Assembly (NCBI GenBank): GCA_963680875.1
Contig: OY804588.1
Location: forward strand, 59,718,369 to 59,782,368
DNA length: 64,000 nt
Origin: Bathymodiolus brooksi
Taxonomy: Eukaryota > Mollusca > Bivalvia > Mytilida > Modiolidae
Direction: 5' to 3'
In this document: positions 11,298 to 24,262 of the stretch, piece by piece
Layout of the letters: each line of letters begins with the position of its first letter
Position numbering within the stretch: position 1 is the stretch's first letter
Made by a program: the position numbers and the translations under genes
Notes under the pieces: model-generated
Seen by the model: only the letters and a program-made list of their open reading frames with translations
The model's database searches: none
What the model was told of the DNA's origin: nothing

Positions 11298-11976
11298 CTG
11301 TTAATATATATATTCAAGTATCAATTGTCTTAAATTATAAAAACATGATTTTAACTATCACTCTGTTTTTCATGATAATAACTTACTTATTGATGTTCAT
11401 TTCCAAATACCTGATGCTTTAAAGATAAAATACACTATGCAATCAGTGTCTATCACCACTAACATTTTTGAGTTTGAACCCTGGTCAGGTGTACTCTGGT
11501 TTCCTCCCTCAATAAAACTGACAGCCACGATATAACTAAACTACTGTTGAAAGTGGCATTAAGAACCATAAATCCAATCAAATCAAATACACTAGTATCT
11601 CAAAATCAGGGTGATAGTGGAATTATAATTGACTGTAAAGACAGCCAATCACCTTAATATAATCATCTTTGAATTATACATTAATATCTTGATTGATTGG
11701 TGTTTAATGCCAACTTTAGCATATGGTGGCATGTCAATAATATACTGCTCGAAGACAAAATCATGAACTGGACAAAAGAAAAGATAGTATTATACTGTAT
11801 AAGCACAGTGTGTTTAATTTCGAGTTAGAAATGCCATGGTATGCCTACTGGTATAATAATCTAAGACAATCAACAAGTCTCAATATAGATTTCATGTTCC
11901 TCTAATTTTGTGATCCGGTTTTATTAATACTCACATATAAATGTCATTTTTACACAGTAAATTAAAATGGAAATAC
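11298..11976. other. Intron between E13 and E12, duplicate of 6440-7148
   Basis: It aligns with 6440-7148 almost base for base apart from small indels (for example in the gattgattggtgtttaatg segment near 11690). No exon was seen. Confidence 0.75.
11436..11588 (+). repeat. SINE family A remnant (duplicate of 6580-6735)
   Basis: It has the same truncated SINE and the same internal deletion as the copy at 6580-6735, with one further 5-bp difference after the degraded B box. Confidence 0.7.
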
Positions 11977-14900
11977 CTGTAGTAGTTGGAGTGACTGTTG
12001 ATATTGTGGTTCCTTCTGTCGGAGTGACTGTTGATGTTGTTGTTCCTTCTGTTGGAGTAACTGTTGATATTGTTGTTCCTTCTGTTCGAGTGACTGTTGA
12101 TATTGTTGTTCCTTCTGTTGGAGTGACTGTTGATATTGTGGTTCCTTCTGTCGGAGTAACTGTTGATATTGTGGTTCCTTCTGTCGGAGTGACTGTTGAT
12201 ATTGTGGTTCCTTCTGTTGGAGTGACTGTTGATATTGTGGTTCCTTCTGTTGGAGTGACTGTTGATATTGTTGTTCCTTCTGTCGGAGTGACCGTTGATA
12301 TTGTAGTTTTTTCTGTTGGTGTGACTGTTGATATTGTGGTTTTTTCTGTTGGTGTGACTGTTGATATTGTTGTTTCTTCTGTCGGAGTGACTGTTGATAT
12401 TGTGGTTTCAGTCGGGGTTGTTGGGTAAGTTTTAGATGGTGTACTTGCAGTGGTTGTCTCCACTGTTGTTACTGTTGATATTGTGGTTCCTTCGGTTGGA
12501 GTAACTGTTGATATTGTTGTTCCTTCTGTTGGAGTAACTGTTGATATTGTGGTTCCTTCTGTTGAAGTAACTGTTGATATTGTGGTTCCTTCTGTTGGAG
12601 TGACTGTTGATATTGTGGTTCCTTCTGTTGGAGTGACTGTTGATATTGTAGTTATTTCTGATGGAGTAACTGTTGATATTGTGGTTCCTTCTGTTGGAGT
12701 AACTGTTGATATTGTTGTTCCTTCTGTTGAAGTAACTGTTGATATTGTGGTTCCTTCTGTTGGAGTGACTGTTGATATTGTGGTTCCTTCTGTTGGAGTG
12801 ACTGTTGATATTGTAGTAATTTCTGTCGGAGTAACTGTTGATATTGTTGTTCCTTCTGTCGGGGTGACTGTTGATATTGTGGTTCCTTCTGTTGGAGTAA
12901 CTGTTGATATTGTGGTTCCCTCTGTTGGAGTAACTGTTGATATTGTGGTTCCTTCTGTTGGAGTGACGGTTGATATTGTGGTTATTTCTGTCGGAGTGAC
13001 TGTTGATATTGTGGATCTTTCTGTCGGTGTTACTGTTGATATTGTGGTTCCTTCTGTCGGAGTAACTGTTGATATTGTAGTTTTTTCTGTTGAGGTCACA
13101 GTTGATATTGTGGTTCCTTCTGTTGGGGTAGCTGTTGATATTGTTGTTCCTTCTGTCGGAGTGACCGTTGATATTGTAGTTTTTTCTGTTGGTGTGACTG
13201 TTGATATTGTGGTTTTTTCTGTTGGTGTGACTGTTGATATTGTTGTTTCTTCTGTCGGAGTGACAGTTGATATTGTGGTTTCAGTCGGGGTTGTTGGGTA
13301 AGTTTTAGATGGTGTACTTGCAGTGGTTGTCTCCACTGTTGTTACTGTTGATATTGTGGTTCCTTCTGTTGGAGTAATTGTTGATATTGTGGTTCCTTCT
13401 GTTGGAGTAACTGTTGATATTGTGGTTCCTTCGGTTGGAGTAACTGTTGATATTGTGGTTCCTTCTGTTGGAGTAACTGTTGATATTGTGGTTCCTTCTG
13501 TTGGAGTAACTGTTGATATTGTGGTTCCTTCTGTTGGAGTAACTGTTGATATTGTGGTTCCTTCTGTTGGAGTAACTGTTGATATTGTGGTTTTTTCTGT
13601 CGGAGTGACTGTTGATATTGTGGTTCCTTCGGTTGGAGTAACTGTTGATATTGTGGTTCCTTCTGTTGGAGTAACTGTTGATATTGTGGTTCCTTCTGTT
13701 GGAGTAACTGTTGATATTGTGGTTCCTTCTGTTGGAGTAACTGTTGATATTGTAGTTTTTTCTGTTGGCGTGACTGTTGATATTGTGGTTCCTTCTGTCG
13801 GTGTGACAGTTGATATTGTAGTTATTTCTGTTGGAGTGACTGTTGATATTGTGGTTCCTTCTGTTGGAGTGACTGTTGATATTGTAGTTCTTTCTGTCGG
13901 AGTGACTGTTGATATTGTTGTTTCTTCTGTCGGAGTAACAGTTGATATAGTGGTTTCAGTTGGAGTTGTTGGGTAAGTCTTAGATGGTGTACTTGCTGTG
14001 GTTGTCTCCACTGTTGTTACTGTTGATATTGTTGTTCCTTCTGTTGGAGTAATTGTTGATATTGTGGTTCCTTCTGTTGGAGTAACTGTTGATATTGTGG
14101 TTCTTTCTGTCGGAGTAATTGTTGATATTGTGGTTTTTTCTGTCGGAGTGACTGTTGATATTGTGGTTCCTTCTGTCGGAGTAACTGTTGATATTGTGGT
14201 TCCTTCTGTTGGAGTAACTGTTGATATTGTGGTTCTTTCTGTTGGAGTAACTGTTGATATTGTGGTTCCTTCTGTTGGAGTGACTGTTGATATTGTCGTT
14301 CTCTCTGTCGGTGTGACTGTTGATATTGTAGTTATTTCTGTCGGAGTGACAGTTGATATTGTAGTTATTTCTGTCGGAGTGACTGTTGATATTGTGGTTC
14401 TTTCTGTCGGAGTGACTGTTGATATTGTAGTTCTTTCTGTTGGAGTGACTGTTGATATTGTTGTTTCTTCTGTCGGAGTGACAGTTGATATAGTGGTTTC
14501 AGTTGGAGTTGTTGGGTAAGTCTTAGATGGTGTACTTGCTGTGGTTGTCTCCACTGTTGTTACTGTTGAAATTGTTGTTCCTTCTGTTGGAGTAACTGTT
14601 GATATTGTTGTTCCTTCTGTCGGAGTAACTGTTGATATTGTAGTTTTTTCTGTTGGAGTGACTGTTGATATTGTGGTCCCCTCTGTTGGAGTGATTGTTG
14701 ATATTGTGGTTCCTTCTGTAGGAGTAACTGTTGATATTGTGGTTCCTTCTGTTGGAGTAACTGTTGATATTGTGGTTCCTTCTGTTGGAGTAACTGTTGA
14801 TATTGTAGTTATTTCTGTCGGAGTGACAGTTGATATTGTGGTTCCTTCTGTTGGAGTAATTGTTGATATTGTGGTTCCTTCTGTTGGAGTAATTGTTGAT

Positions 14901-17900
14901 ATTGTGGTTCCTTCTGTCAGAGTAACTGTTGATATTGTGGTTCCTTCTGTTGGAGTAATTGTTGATATTGTGGTTCCTTCTGTTGGAGTAATTGTTGATA
15001 TTGTGGTTCCTTCTGTCAGAGTAACTGTTGATATTGTGGTTCCTTCTGTTGGAGTAACTGTTGATATTGTGGTTCTTTCTGTTGGAGTAACTGTTGATAT
15101 TGTTGTTTTTTCTGTTGCAGTGACTGTTGATATTGTGGTTCCTTCTGTCGGAGTGACAGTTGATATTGTGGTTTCAGTCGGAGTTGTTGGGTATGTTTTA
15201 GATGGTGTACTTGCTGTGGTTGTCTCCACTGTTGTTACTGTTGATATTGTGGTTCCTTCTGTTGGAGTGACTGTTGATATTGTTGTTCCTTCTGTTGGAG
15301 TAACTGTTGATATTGTGGTTTCTTCTGTCGGAGTAACTGTTGATATTGTAGTTTTTTCTGTTGGAGTGACTGTTGATATTGTGGTTCTTTCTGTCGGAGT
15401 GACTGTTGATATTGTTGTTTCTTCTGTCGGAGTGACAGTTGATATAGTGGTTTCAGTTGGAGTTGTTGGGTAAGTTTTAGATGGTGTACTTGCTGTGGTT
15501 GTCTCCACAGTTGTTACTGTTGAAATTGTTGTTCCTTCTGTTGGAGTAACTGTTGATAGTGTGGTTTCTTCTGTTGGAGTAACTGTTGATATTGTAGTTT
15601 TTTCTGTTGGAGTGACTGTTGATATTGTGGTTCTTTCTGTAGGAGTGACTGTTGATATTGTTGTTTCTTCTGTCGGAGTGACAGTTGATATAGTGGTTTC
15701 AGTTGGAGTTGTTGGGTAAGTTTTAGATGGTGTACTTGCTGTGGTTGTCTCCACTGTTGTTACTGTTGATAATGTGGTTCCTTCTGTTGGAGTAACTGTT
15801 GATATTGTGGTTCCTTCTGTTCGAGTAACTGTTGATATTGTGGTTCCTTGTGTCTGAGTAACTGTTGATATTGTAGTTTTTTCTGTTGGAGTGACTGTTG
15901 ATATTGTGGTTCCCTCTGTTGGAGTGACTGTTGATATTGTGGTTCTTTCTGTAGGAGTAACTGTTGATATTGTGGTTTCTTCTGTTGTAGTAACTGTTGA
16001 TATTGTGGTTCCTTCTGTTGGAGTGACTGTTGATATTGTAGTTCTTTCTGTCGGAGTGACAGTTGATATTGTGGTTTCAGTTGGAGTTGTTGGGTAAGTT
16101 TTAGATGGTGTACTTGCAGTGGTTGTCTCCACTGTTGTTACTGTTGAAATTGTTGTTCCTTCTGTTGGAGTGACAGTTGATATTGTTGTTCCTTCTGTTG
16201 GAGTGACAGTTGATATTGTGGTTCCTTCCGTCGGAGTGACTGTTGATATTGTTGTTCCTTCTGTTGGAGTAACTGTTGATATTGTAGTTCCTTCTGTTGG
16301 AGTGACTGTTGATATTGTGGTTCCTTCTGTCGGAGTAACTGTTGATATTGTTGTTCCTTCTGTAGGAGTAACTGTTGATATTGTAGTTCCTTCTGTTGGA
16401 GTGACTGTTGATATTGTGGTTCCTTCTGTCGGGGTAACTGTTGATATTGTTGTTCCTTCTGTTGGAGTAACTGTTGATATTGTAGTTCCTTCTGTCGGAG
16501 TGACAGTTGATATTGTGGTTTCAGTCGGAGTTGTTGGGTAAGTTTTAGATGGTGTACTTGCTGTGGTTGTCTCCACTGTTGTTACTGTTGATATTGTTGT
16601 TCCTTCTGTTGGAGTGACAGTTGATATTGTTGTTCCTTCTGTTGGAGTGACAGTTGATATTGTGGTTCCTTCCGTCGGAGTGACTGTTGATATTGTTGTT
16701 CCTTCTGTTGGAGTAACTGTTGATATTGTAGTTCCTTCTGTTGGAGTGACTGTTGATATTGTGGTTCCTTCTGTCGGAGTAACTGTTGATATTGTTGTTC
16801 CTTCTGTAGGAGTAACTGTTGATATTGTAGTTCCTTCTGTTGGAGTGACTGTTGATATTGTGGTTCCTTCTGTCGGAGTAACTGTTGATATTGTTGTTCC
16901 TTCTGTTGGAGTAACTGTTGATATTGTAGTTCCTTCTGTTGGAGTGACTGTTGATATTGTGGTTCCTTCTGTTGGAGTAACTGTTGATATTGTAGTTCCT
17001 TCTGTTGGAGTGACTGTTGATATTGTGGTTCCTTCTGTCGGAGTGACAGTTGATATAGTGGTTTCAGTCGGAGTTGTTGGGTAAGTTTTAGATGGTGTAC
17101 TTGCTGTGGTTGTCTCCACTGTTGTTACTGTTGATATTGTGGTTCCTTCGGTTGGAGTGACAGTTGATATTGTTGTTCCTTCTGTTGGAGTAACTGTTGA
17201 TATTGTAGTTCCTTCTGTTGGAGTGACTGTTGATATTGTGGTTCCTTCTGTCGGAGTAACTGTTGATATTGTGGTTCCTTCTGTTGGAGTGACTGTTGAT
17301 ATTGTGGTTCCTTCTGTTGGAGTAACTGTTGATATTGTGGTTCCTTCTGTTGGAGTGACTGTTGATATTGTAGTTTTTTCTGTTGGCGTGACTGTTGATA
17401 TTGTGGTTACTTTTGTTGGAGTGACTGTTGATATTGTGGTTCTTTCTGTCGGAGTGACTGTTGATATTGTAGTTCTTTCTGTCGGAGTGACTGTTGATAT
17501 TGTGGTTCCTTCTGTCGGAGTGACTGTTGATATTGTGGTTTCAGTTGGAGTTGTTGGGTAAGTTTTAGATGGTGTACTTGCTGTGGTTGTCTCCACTGTT
17601 GTTACTGTTGATATTGTTGTTCCTTCTGTTGGAGTAACTGTTGATATTGTTGTTCCTTCTGTAGGAGTGACTGTTGATATTGTGGTTCCTTCTGTAGGAG
17701 TAACTGTTGATATTGTGGTTCCTTCTGTTGGAGTAACTGTTGATATTGTGGTTCCTTCTGTTGGAGTAACTGTTGATATTGTGGTTCCTTCTGTAGGAGT
17801 AACTGTTGATATTGTGGTTAGCTCTGTTGGAGTAACTGTTGATATTGTGGTTCCTTCTGTTGGAGTAACTGTTGATATTGTTGTTCCTTCTGTCGGAGTA

Positions 17901-20900
17901 ACTGTTGATATTGTGGTTCCTTCTGTTGGAGTAACTGTTGATATTGTAGTTATTTCTGTTGGAGTGACTGTTGATATTGTGGTTCCTTCTGTTGGAGTAA
18001 CTGTTGATATTGTGGTTCCTTCTGTTGGAGTAACTGTTGATATTGTAGTTATTTCTGTCGGAGTGACTGTTGATATTGTGGTTCTTTCTGTCGGAGTGAC
18101 TGTTGTTATTGTAGTTCTTTCTGTCGGAGTAACTGTAGAAATTGTGGTTCCTTCTGTCGGAGTGACAGTTGATATTGTGGTTTCAGTCGGAGTTGTTGGG
18201 TAAGTTTTAGATGGTGTACTTGCTGTGGTTGTCTCCACAGTTGTTACTGTTGATATTGTTGTTCCTTCTGTTGGAGTAACTGTTGATATTGTGGTTCCTT
18301 CTGTCAGAGTAACTGTTGATATTGTAGTTTTTTCTGTTGGAGTGACTGTTGATATTGTGGTTCCCTCTGTTGGAGTGATTGTTGATATTGTGGTTCCTTC
18401 TGTCTGAGTGGCTGTTGATATTGTTGTTCCCTCTGTCTGAGTGACTGTTGATATTGTGGTTCCTTCTGTTGGAGTGACTGTTGATATTGTTGTTCCTTCT
18501 GTTGGCGTAACTGTTGATATTGTAGTTCTTTCTGTTGGAGTGACTGTTGATATTGTGGTTCCTTCTGTTGGAGTAACTGTTGATATTGTGGTTCTTTCTG
18601 TTGGAGTGACTGTTGATATTGTGGTTCCTTCTGTTGGAGTGACAGTTGAAATTGTGGTTATTTCTGTCGGAGTGACAGTTGATATAGTGGTCATTTCCGT
18701 TAGAGTGACTGTTGATATTGTGGTTCCTTCTGTTGGAGTGACTGTTGATATTGTTGTTCCTTCTGTCGGAGTAACTGTTGATATTGTTGTTCCTTCTGTC
18801 GGAGTAACTGTTGATATTGTGGTTCCTTCTGTTGGAGTGACTGTTGATATTGTTGTTCCTTCTGTAGGAGTGACTGTTGATATTGTTGTTCTTTCTGTCG
18901 GAGTGACTGTTGATATTGTGGTTCCTTCTGTCGGAGTAACTGTTGATATTGTGGTTTTCTCTGTTGGAGTAGCTGTTGATATTGTTGTTCCTTCTGTAGG
19001 AGTGCCTGTTGATATTGTTGTTCTTTCTGTCAGAGTGACTGTTGATATTGTGGTTCCTTCTGTCGGAGTGACTGTTGATATTGTGGTTCCCTCTGTTGGA
19101 GTAACTGTTGATATTGTGGTTCCTTCTGTTGGAGTAACTGTTGATATTGTGGTTCCTTCTGTTGGAGTGACTGTTGATATTGTGGTTCCTTCTGTTGGAG
19201 TGACTGTTGATATTGTGGTTCCTTCTGTTGGAGTAACTGTTGATATTGTGGTTCCTTCTGTTGGAGTAACTGTTGATATTGTGGTTCCTTCTGTTGGAGT
19301 GACAGTTGATATTGTGGTTCCTTCTGTCGGAGTGACAGTTGATATTGTGGTTTCAGTTGGAGTTGTTGGGTAAGTTTTAGATGGTGTACTTGCTGTGGTT
19401 GTCTCCACTGTTGTTTTTGTTGATATTGTTGTTCCTTCTGTGGGAGTAACTGTTGATATTGTGGTTCCTACTGTTGGAGTAACTGTTGATATTGTGGTTC
19501 CTTCTGTTGGAGTAACTGTTGATATTGTGGTTCCTTCTGTTGGAGTAACTGTTGATATTGTGGTTCCTTCTGTTGGAGTAACTGTTGATATTGTGGTTCC
19601 TTCTGTTGGAGTAACTGTTGATATTGTGGTTCCTTCTGTTGGAGAGACTGTTGATATTGTGGTTCCTTCTGTCGGAGTGACAGTTGATATTGTGGTTTCA
19701 GTTGGAGTTGTTGGGTAAGTTTTAGATGGTGTACTTGCTGTGGTTGTCTCCACTGTTGTTACTGTTGATATTGTTGTTCCTTCTGTTGGAGTAACTGTTG
19801 ATATTGTTGTTCCTTCTGTAGGAGTGACTGTTGATATTGTAGTTTTTTCTGTAGGAGTAACTGTTGATATTGTGGTTCTTTCTGTTGGAGTAACTGTTGA
19901 TATTGTTGTTTCTTCTGTCGGAGTGACAGTTGAAATTGTAGTTTCTGTTGGAGTGACTGTTGATATTGTTGTTTCTTCTGTCGGAGTGACTGTTGATATT
20001 GTGGTTTCAGTCGGAGTTGTTGGGTAAGTTTTAGATGGTGTACTTGCTGTGGTTGTCTCCACTGTTGTTACTGTTGATATTGTGGTTCCTTCTGTTGGAG
20101 TAATTGTTGATATTGTGGTTCCTTCTGTTGGAGTAACTGTTGATATTGTGGTTCCTTCTGTTGGAGTAATTGTCGATATTGTGGTTCCTTCTGTCGGAGT
20201 AACTGTTGATATTGTGGTTCCCTCTGTTGGAGTAACAGTTGATATTGTGGTTCCTTCTGTCGGAGTGACAGTTGATATTGTGGTTCCTTCTGTTGGAGTG
20301 ACTGTTGATATTGTGGTTCCTTCTGTTGGAGTGACTGTTGATATTGTGGTTTCAGTTGGAGTTGTTGGGTAAGTTTTAGATGGTGTACTTGCTGTGGTTG
20401 TCTCCACTGTTGTTACTGTTGATATTGTGGTTCCTTCTGTTGGAGTAACAGTTGATATTGTGGTTCCTTCTGTCAGAGTAACTGTTGATATTGTGGTTCC
20501 TTCTGTCGGAGTGACTGTTGATATTGTGGTTCCCTCTGTTGGAGTAACAGTTGATATTGTGGTTCCTTCTGTCGGAGTGACAGTTGATATTGTGGTTCCT
20601 TCTGTTGGAGTGACTGTTGATATTGTGGTTCCTTCTGTTGGAGTAACTGTTGATATTGTAGTTCCTTCTGTTGGAGTAACTGTTGATATTGTGGTTTTTT
20701 CTGTCGGAGTGACTGTTGATATCGTGGTTCCTTCTGTCGGAGTGACAGTCGATATTGTGGTTTCAGTTGGAGTTGTTGGGTAAGTTTTAGATGGTGTACT
20801 TGCTGTGGTTGTCTTCACTATTGTTACTGTTGATATTGTGGTTCCTTCTGTTGGAGTAACTGTTGATATTGTGGTTCCTTCTGTTGGAGTAATTGTTGAT

Positions 20901-22029
20901 ATTGTGGTTCCTTCAGTTGGAGTGACTGTTGATATTGTTGTTCCTTCTGTTGGAGTAACTGTTGATATTGTGGTTCTTTCTGTTGGAGTAATTGTTGATT
21001 TTGTGGTTCCTTCTGTCGGAGTGACAGTTGATATTGTGGTTTCAGTCGGAGTTGTTGGGTAAGTTTTAGATGGTGTACTTGCTGTGGTTGTCTCCACTGT
21101 TGTTACTGTTGATATTGTGGTTCCTTCTGTTGGAGTGACTGTTGATATTGTGGTTCCTTCTGTTGGAGTAACTGTTGATATTGTGGTTCCTTCTGTTGGA
21201 GTGACTGTTGATATTGTGGTTCCTTCTGTCGGAGTAACTGTTGATATTGTGGTTCCTTCTGTCGGAGTAACTGTTGATATTGTGGTTCCTTCAGTTGGAG
21301 TAACTGTTGATATTGTGGTTCCTTCTGTCGGAGTAACTGTTGATATTGTGGTTCCTTCAGTTGGAGTGACTGTTGATATTGTTGTTCCTTCTGTTGGAGT
21401 AACTGTTGATATTGTGGTTCTTTCTGTTGGAGTAACTGTTGATATTGTGGTTCCTTCTGTCGGAGTGACAGTTGATATTGTGGTTTCAGTCGGAGTTGTT
21501 GGGTAAGTTTTAGATGGTGTACTTGCTGTGGTTGTCTCCACTGTTGTTACTGTTGATATTGTGGTTCCTTCTGTAGGAGTAACTGTTGATATTGTGGTTC
21601 CTTCTGTTGGAGTGACTGTTGATATTGTGGTTCTTTCTGTAGGAGTGACTGTTGTTATTGTTGTTCCTTCTGTTGGAGTACCTGTTGATATTGAGACCTC
21701 AGTAGGAGTTGTTGGGTAAGTCTTTGATGGTGTACTGTGTGAGGTTGTCTCCCCTGTTGTTACTGTTAATACTGTGGTCTCAGTAGGGGTTGTTGGGTAA
21801 GTCTTAGATGGTGTACTGTGTGAGGTTGTCTCCCCTGTTGTTACTGTTGATATTGTGGTCTCAGTTTCAGTTGTTGGGTAAGTCTTAGATGGTGTACTGT
21901 GTGAGGTTGTCTCCCCTGTTGTTACTGTTGATATTGTGGTCTCAGTTTCAGTTGTTGGGTAAGTCTTAGATGGTGTACTGTGTGAGGTTGTCTCCCCTGT
22001 TGTTAACGTTGTAATGCTTGTTGTATGAA
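11977..22029 (-). CDS. Mucin-like gene, exon E12: 10-kb central PTS exon
   Basis: This single open exon of 10,053 bases encodes 3,351 codons. The acceptor is TTAATCCAG before 22029 and the donor CTACAG/GTATTT; both ends are phase 1. It opens with VHTTSITTLTTGETTSHS and about four pure 27-residue cores with SHS in place of TAS, as in E15. It then becomes an array of the 11-residue unit TTISTVTPTEG punctuated by 19 cores. Intervals between cores are 81 bp plus n x 33 bp, with n from 5 to 33; one interval is a codon short. About 55% of the 11-mer is Thr or Ser. Very large central PTS exons are typical of vertebrate gel-forming and transmembrane mucins. There is no Cys-containing subdomain inside. 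A 444-bp block near 16.1 kb is tandemly duplicated almost unchanged, so the array is still changing. Confidence 0.85.
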
Positions 22030-22290
22030 CTGGATTAAAAAGCATAGTAAATATGAAATTGCAACGTAGAGTGACATTACATTTGTTCGATATATCTAAT
22101 ATTTCTTCTGTCGGATATATTGACATATATTTAATGAACACGTCGAAATACTAGAGCTACTAGCAATACTTTTGGCATACCGCAAAAGATTATATTTTTA
22201 CTTCAAAGTACTAAGCATCTTGACGATATTATTTATTACTAACTGAATACATCCTATTGGATTGAACAACAATTAGATGTCTAAAGCAAA

Positions 22291-22415
22291 ACCTCACTGC
22301 CTAAGTGATAGAGCTAATGCTTAGCGTCTTTGCAATGAGTGTAGTATATCGTGGTCGGGTCTTTCCAAAGAGTATAAATTTGGTAATTGCTGCTTTTCTG
22401 CTAAGTACTTGCTTT
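22291..22415 (+). repeat. SINE family C remnant
   Basis: The segment 'aatttggtaattgctgcttt' plus 'tctgctaag' matches, in reverse, 'gcttagcagaaaagcaac' in the family C copy at 33880-34115. The tRNA-like B box is degraded (gtggtcgggtctttcc). Confidence 0.4.
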
Positions 22416-23004
22416 TTTCACTGCCATATACAGTCAATCATGTCGTGTTGAAGTCAAAGGGAGCAATGATTTTACTTAAAAATATCCAAGTATTCGAGTT
22501 ATATGACGTCATAATTGTAGCTACAACCAGCGTCTGTAACCCACAGCTGATCACGCTGCAATTACTCTCCACTCGTCAACCGCAAATCAATTGGCAGAGA
22601 AATCTTCGTAATTATGTGATCGTTTTAAAACACGTCTTTATAGCCAATCATATTAAATGTACCTAAATTAATAAATGAATTCCTGGTAAATTATGGGAGC
22701 CGACTTTTCCCTGTATAACTTTGTCATCTCAAAGAAGGGGATAAATAACATAAAACGTTGGTTTTGATTGCCTTTTTTCATGGAGACGAGGATTTTTCTG
22801 CCATTTGGGCAATAGTTGATGAGTGGAGAGTACTCGGAGCATGAGCAGCTGTGAGATAATGACGAGGAGTTGTAACTTGCTACAAACTGTTTCACCGGGT
22901 ACTTTAAGGAACGATTAATCCGAGTACAATCTTATTATGTTTGGTTTTCGAAGCACATTATTATTAATTTAATATTAAACTGTATGCAAACTCTATTGTG
23001 ATAA

Positions 23005-23065
23005 AAACGTAGATATAAAATTCAGTGCGCACGGCAGGTTTCTGGAATCACTTTCATCAGGTACG
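23005..23065. repeat. Family X repeat fragment (copy 2)
   Basis: It contains 'aaaacgtagatataaaattc', 'agtgcgcac' and 'tttcatcaggtacg', matching the start of the copy at 56363. Confidence 0.5.
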
Positions 23066-23383
23066 ATAAAATACGTTCAAATATATATATATAGCACTGT
23101 TGATGGTATACGAACATGTTTAACCATTGAAGTACGTGTTGTCTGTACTAGATCAAAAAGTATAATCAAAATGACATGCCTTTTGAGGTGCTTTATTTTC
23201 CAATATGTTCTACTTCAGTGTTAGGTAATGCATAAATGAGTGCAAAATTTTGAATACTTTTAAAGCAATATTTTATATATTAAAAATAGCAAATATACTA
23301 TTATCCATTGTTAGCTAAGAAATGAAGTTATTCAGTTCAAAGTTCATATATTTAATACATGTAACCAGGTAGCTGCTTATCTG

Positions 23384-23500
23384 ATGAGTTTACTTTATTC
23401 AAATCGTAATTATACTAATGAAGACAAAACACACTTTTTCCTGGATTGTCCAAAATATAATGTAGAAACATGGAATTGTTGGAATCTCTCACATAATTCG
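23384..23500 (+). pseudogene. Possible non-LTR retrotransposon ORF2 C-terminal remnant
   Basis: The forward frame reads NEDKTHFFLDCPKYNVETWN. H-F-F/L-L-x-C-P-x-Y is the motif commonly seen near the C-terminus of LINE-type reverse-transcriptase proteins. Only this short stretch is recognisable. No RT catalytic motif or poly-A tail is present, and the surrounding frame is low-complexity. It is a relic at best. Confidence 0.35.
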
Positions 23501-23839
23501 ATGATGCCATTGATGGCATTAATGTTATATTTTTTTTTAATATATAGTGTGATGCAGAATTATTATATGCTCTTAATATAAATATGCTTTAACTTGTAGA
23601 AAAATATATGTATATGTTACATTCGTCGTTTATATCCAACATCTGGCAAGTAATCTTATTTTTGTCTCCATTTATTCCCCCCTCCCTACCAAATAATTCT
23701 ACTTCGACTCCTACTAAGCACTGACAATCTTCAACAAGTAGAAGATTATGTCAGATGCATCACATGAAAATTGAAAAAGTTTAAAACTATTTAATGGTTT
23801 CATTAATTAATATTTGATATAGCAGACGGCGGCCATGAA

Positions 23840-24262
23840 TTTTTCAGCAGACTGATTTGTAACTATGGGTTCATCTTTATTGAGTCTTACAGACAGTGAT
23901 AATGTAAGACGAGGAATATTCGTTACTATGGGTTGTGACAGCAGGTGCTAGTCAGCTATCGTACGTAGAAACATGATGTTCTCATCTTTGTTGAGTCTTA
24001 CAGAGAGGGGTAATGGAAGACGAGGAATATTCGTAACTATGGGTTGTGGCAGCAGGTGCTAGTCAGCTATTGTAAATGGGGACACAATGTTCTCAGCTTT
24101 GTTGAGTCTTACAGAGAGGGGTAATGGAAGACGAGGAATATTCGTAACTATGGGTTGTGGCCAATGGTGCTAGTCAGCTATTGTAAATGGGGACACGATG
24201 TTCTCATCTTTGTTGAGTCTTACAGAGAGGGGTAATGAAAGACGAGGAGTACATGTGTCATG
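23840..24262. repeat. Tandem repeat, 111 bp x about 3.8
   Basis: The anchor 'gagtcttacag' recurs at 23882, 23993, 24104 and 24215, exactly 111 bp apart. Each unit includes 'gacgaggaatattcgtaact', 'atgggttgtg' and 'gtgctagtcagctat'. It is noncoding and intronic. Confidence 0.85.

Noticed and set aside
5365..21719. Many plus-strand frames of GVTVDIVVPSV repeats
   Set aside because: Antisense of the 33-bp arrays in E12-E14. They break at each 81-bp core, which on the minus strand stays open.
23095..23160. A relic of an E17-like exon start (CTAG/TACAGACAACACG)
   Set aside because: It resembles the acceptor side of E17 but has no donor at the end of an open stretch. Probably a decayed duplicate.
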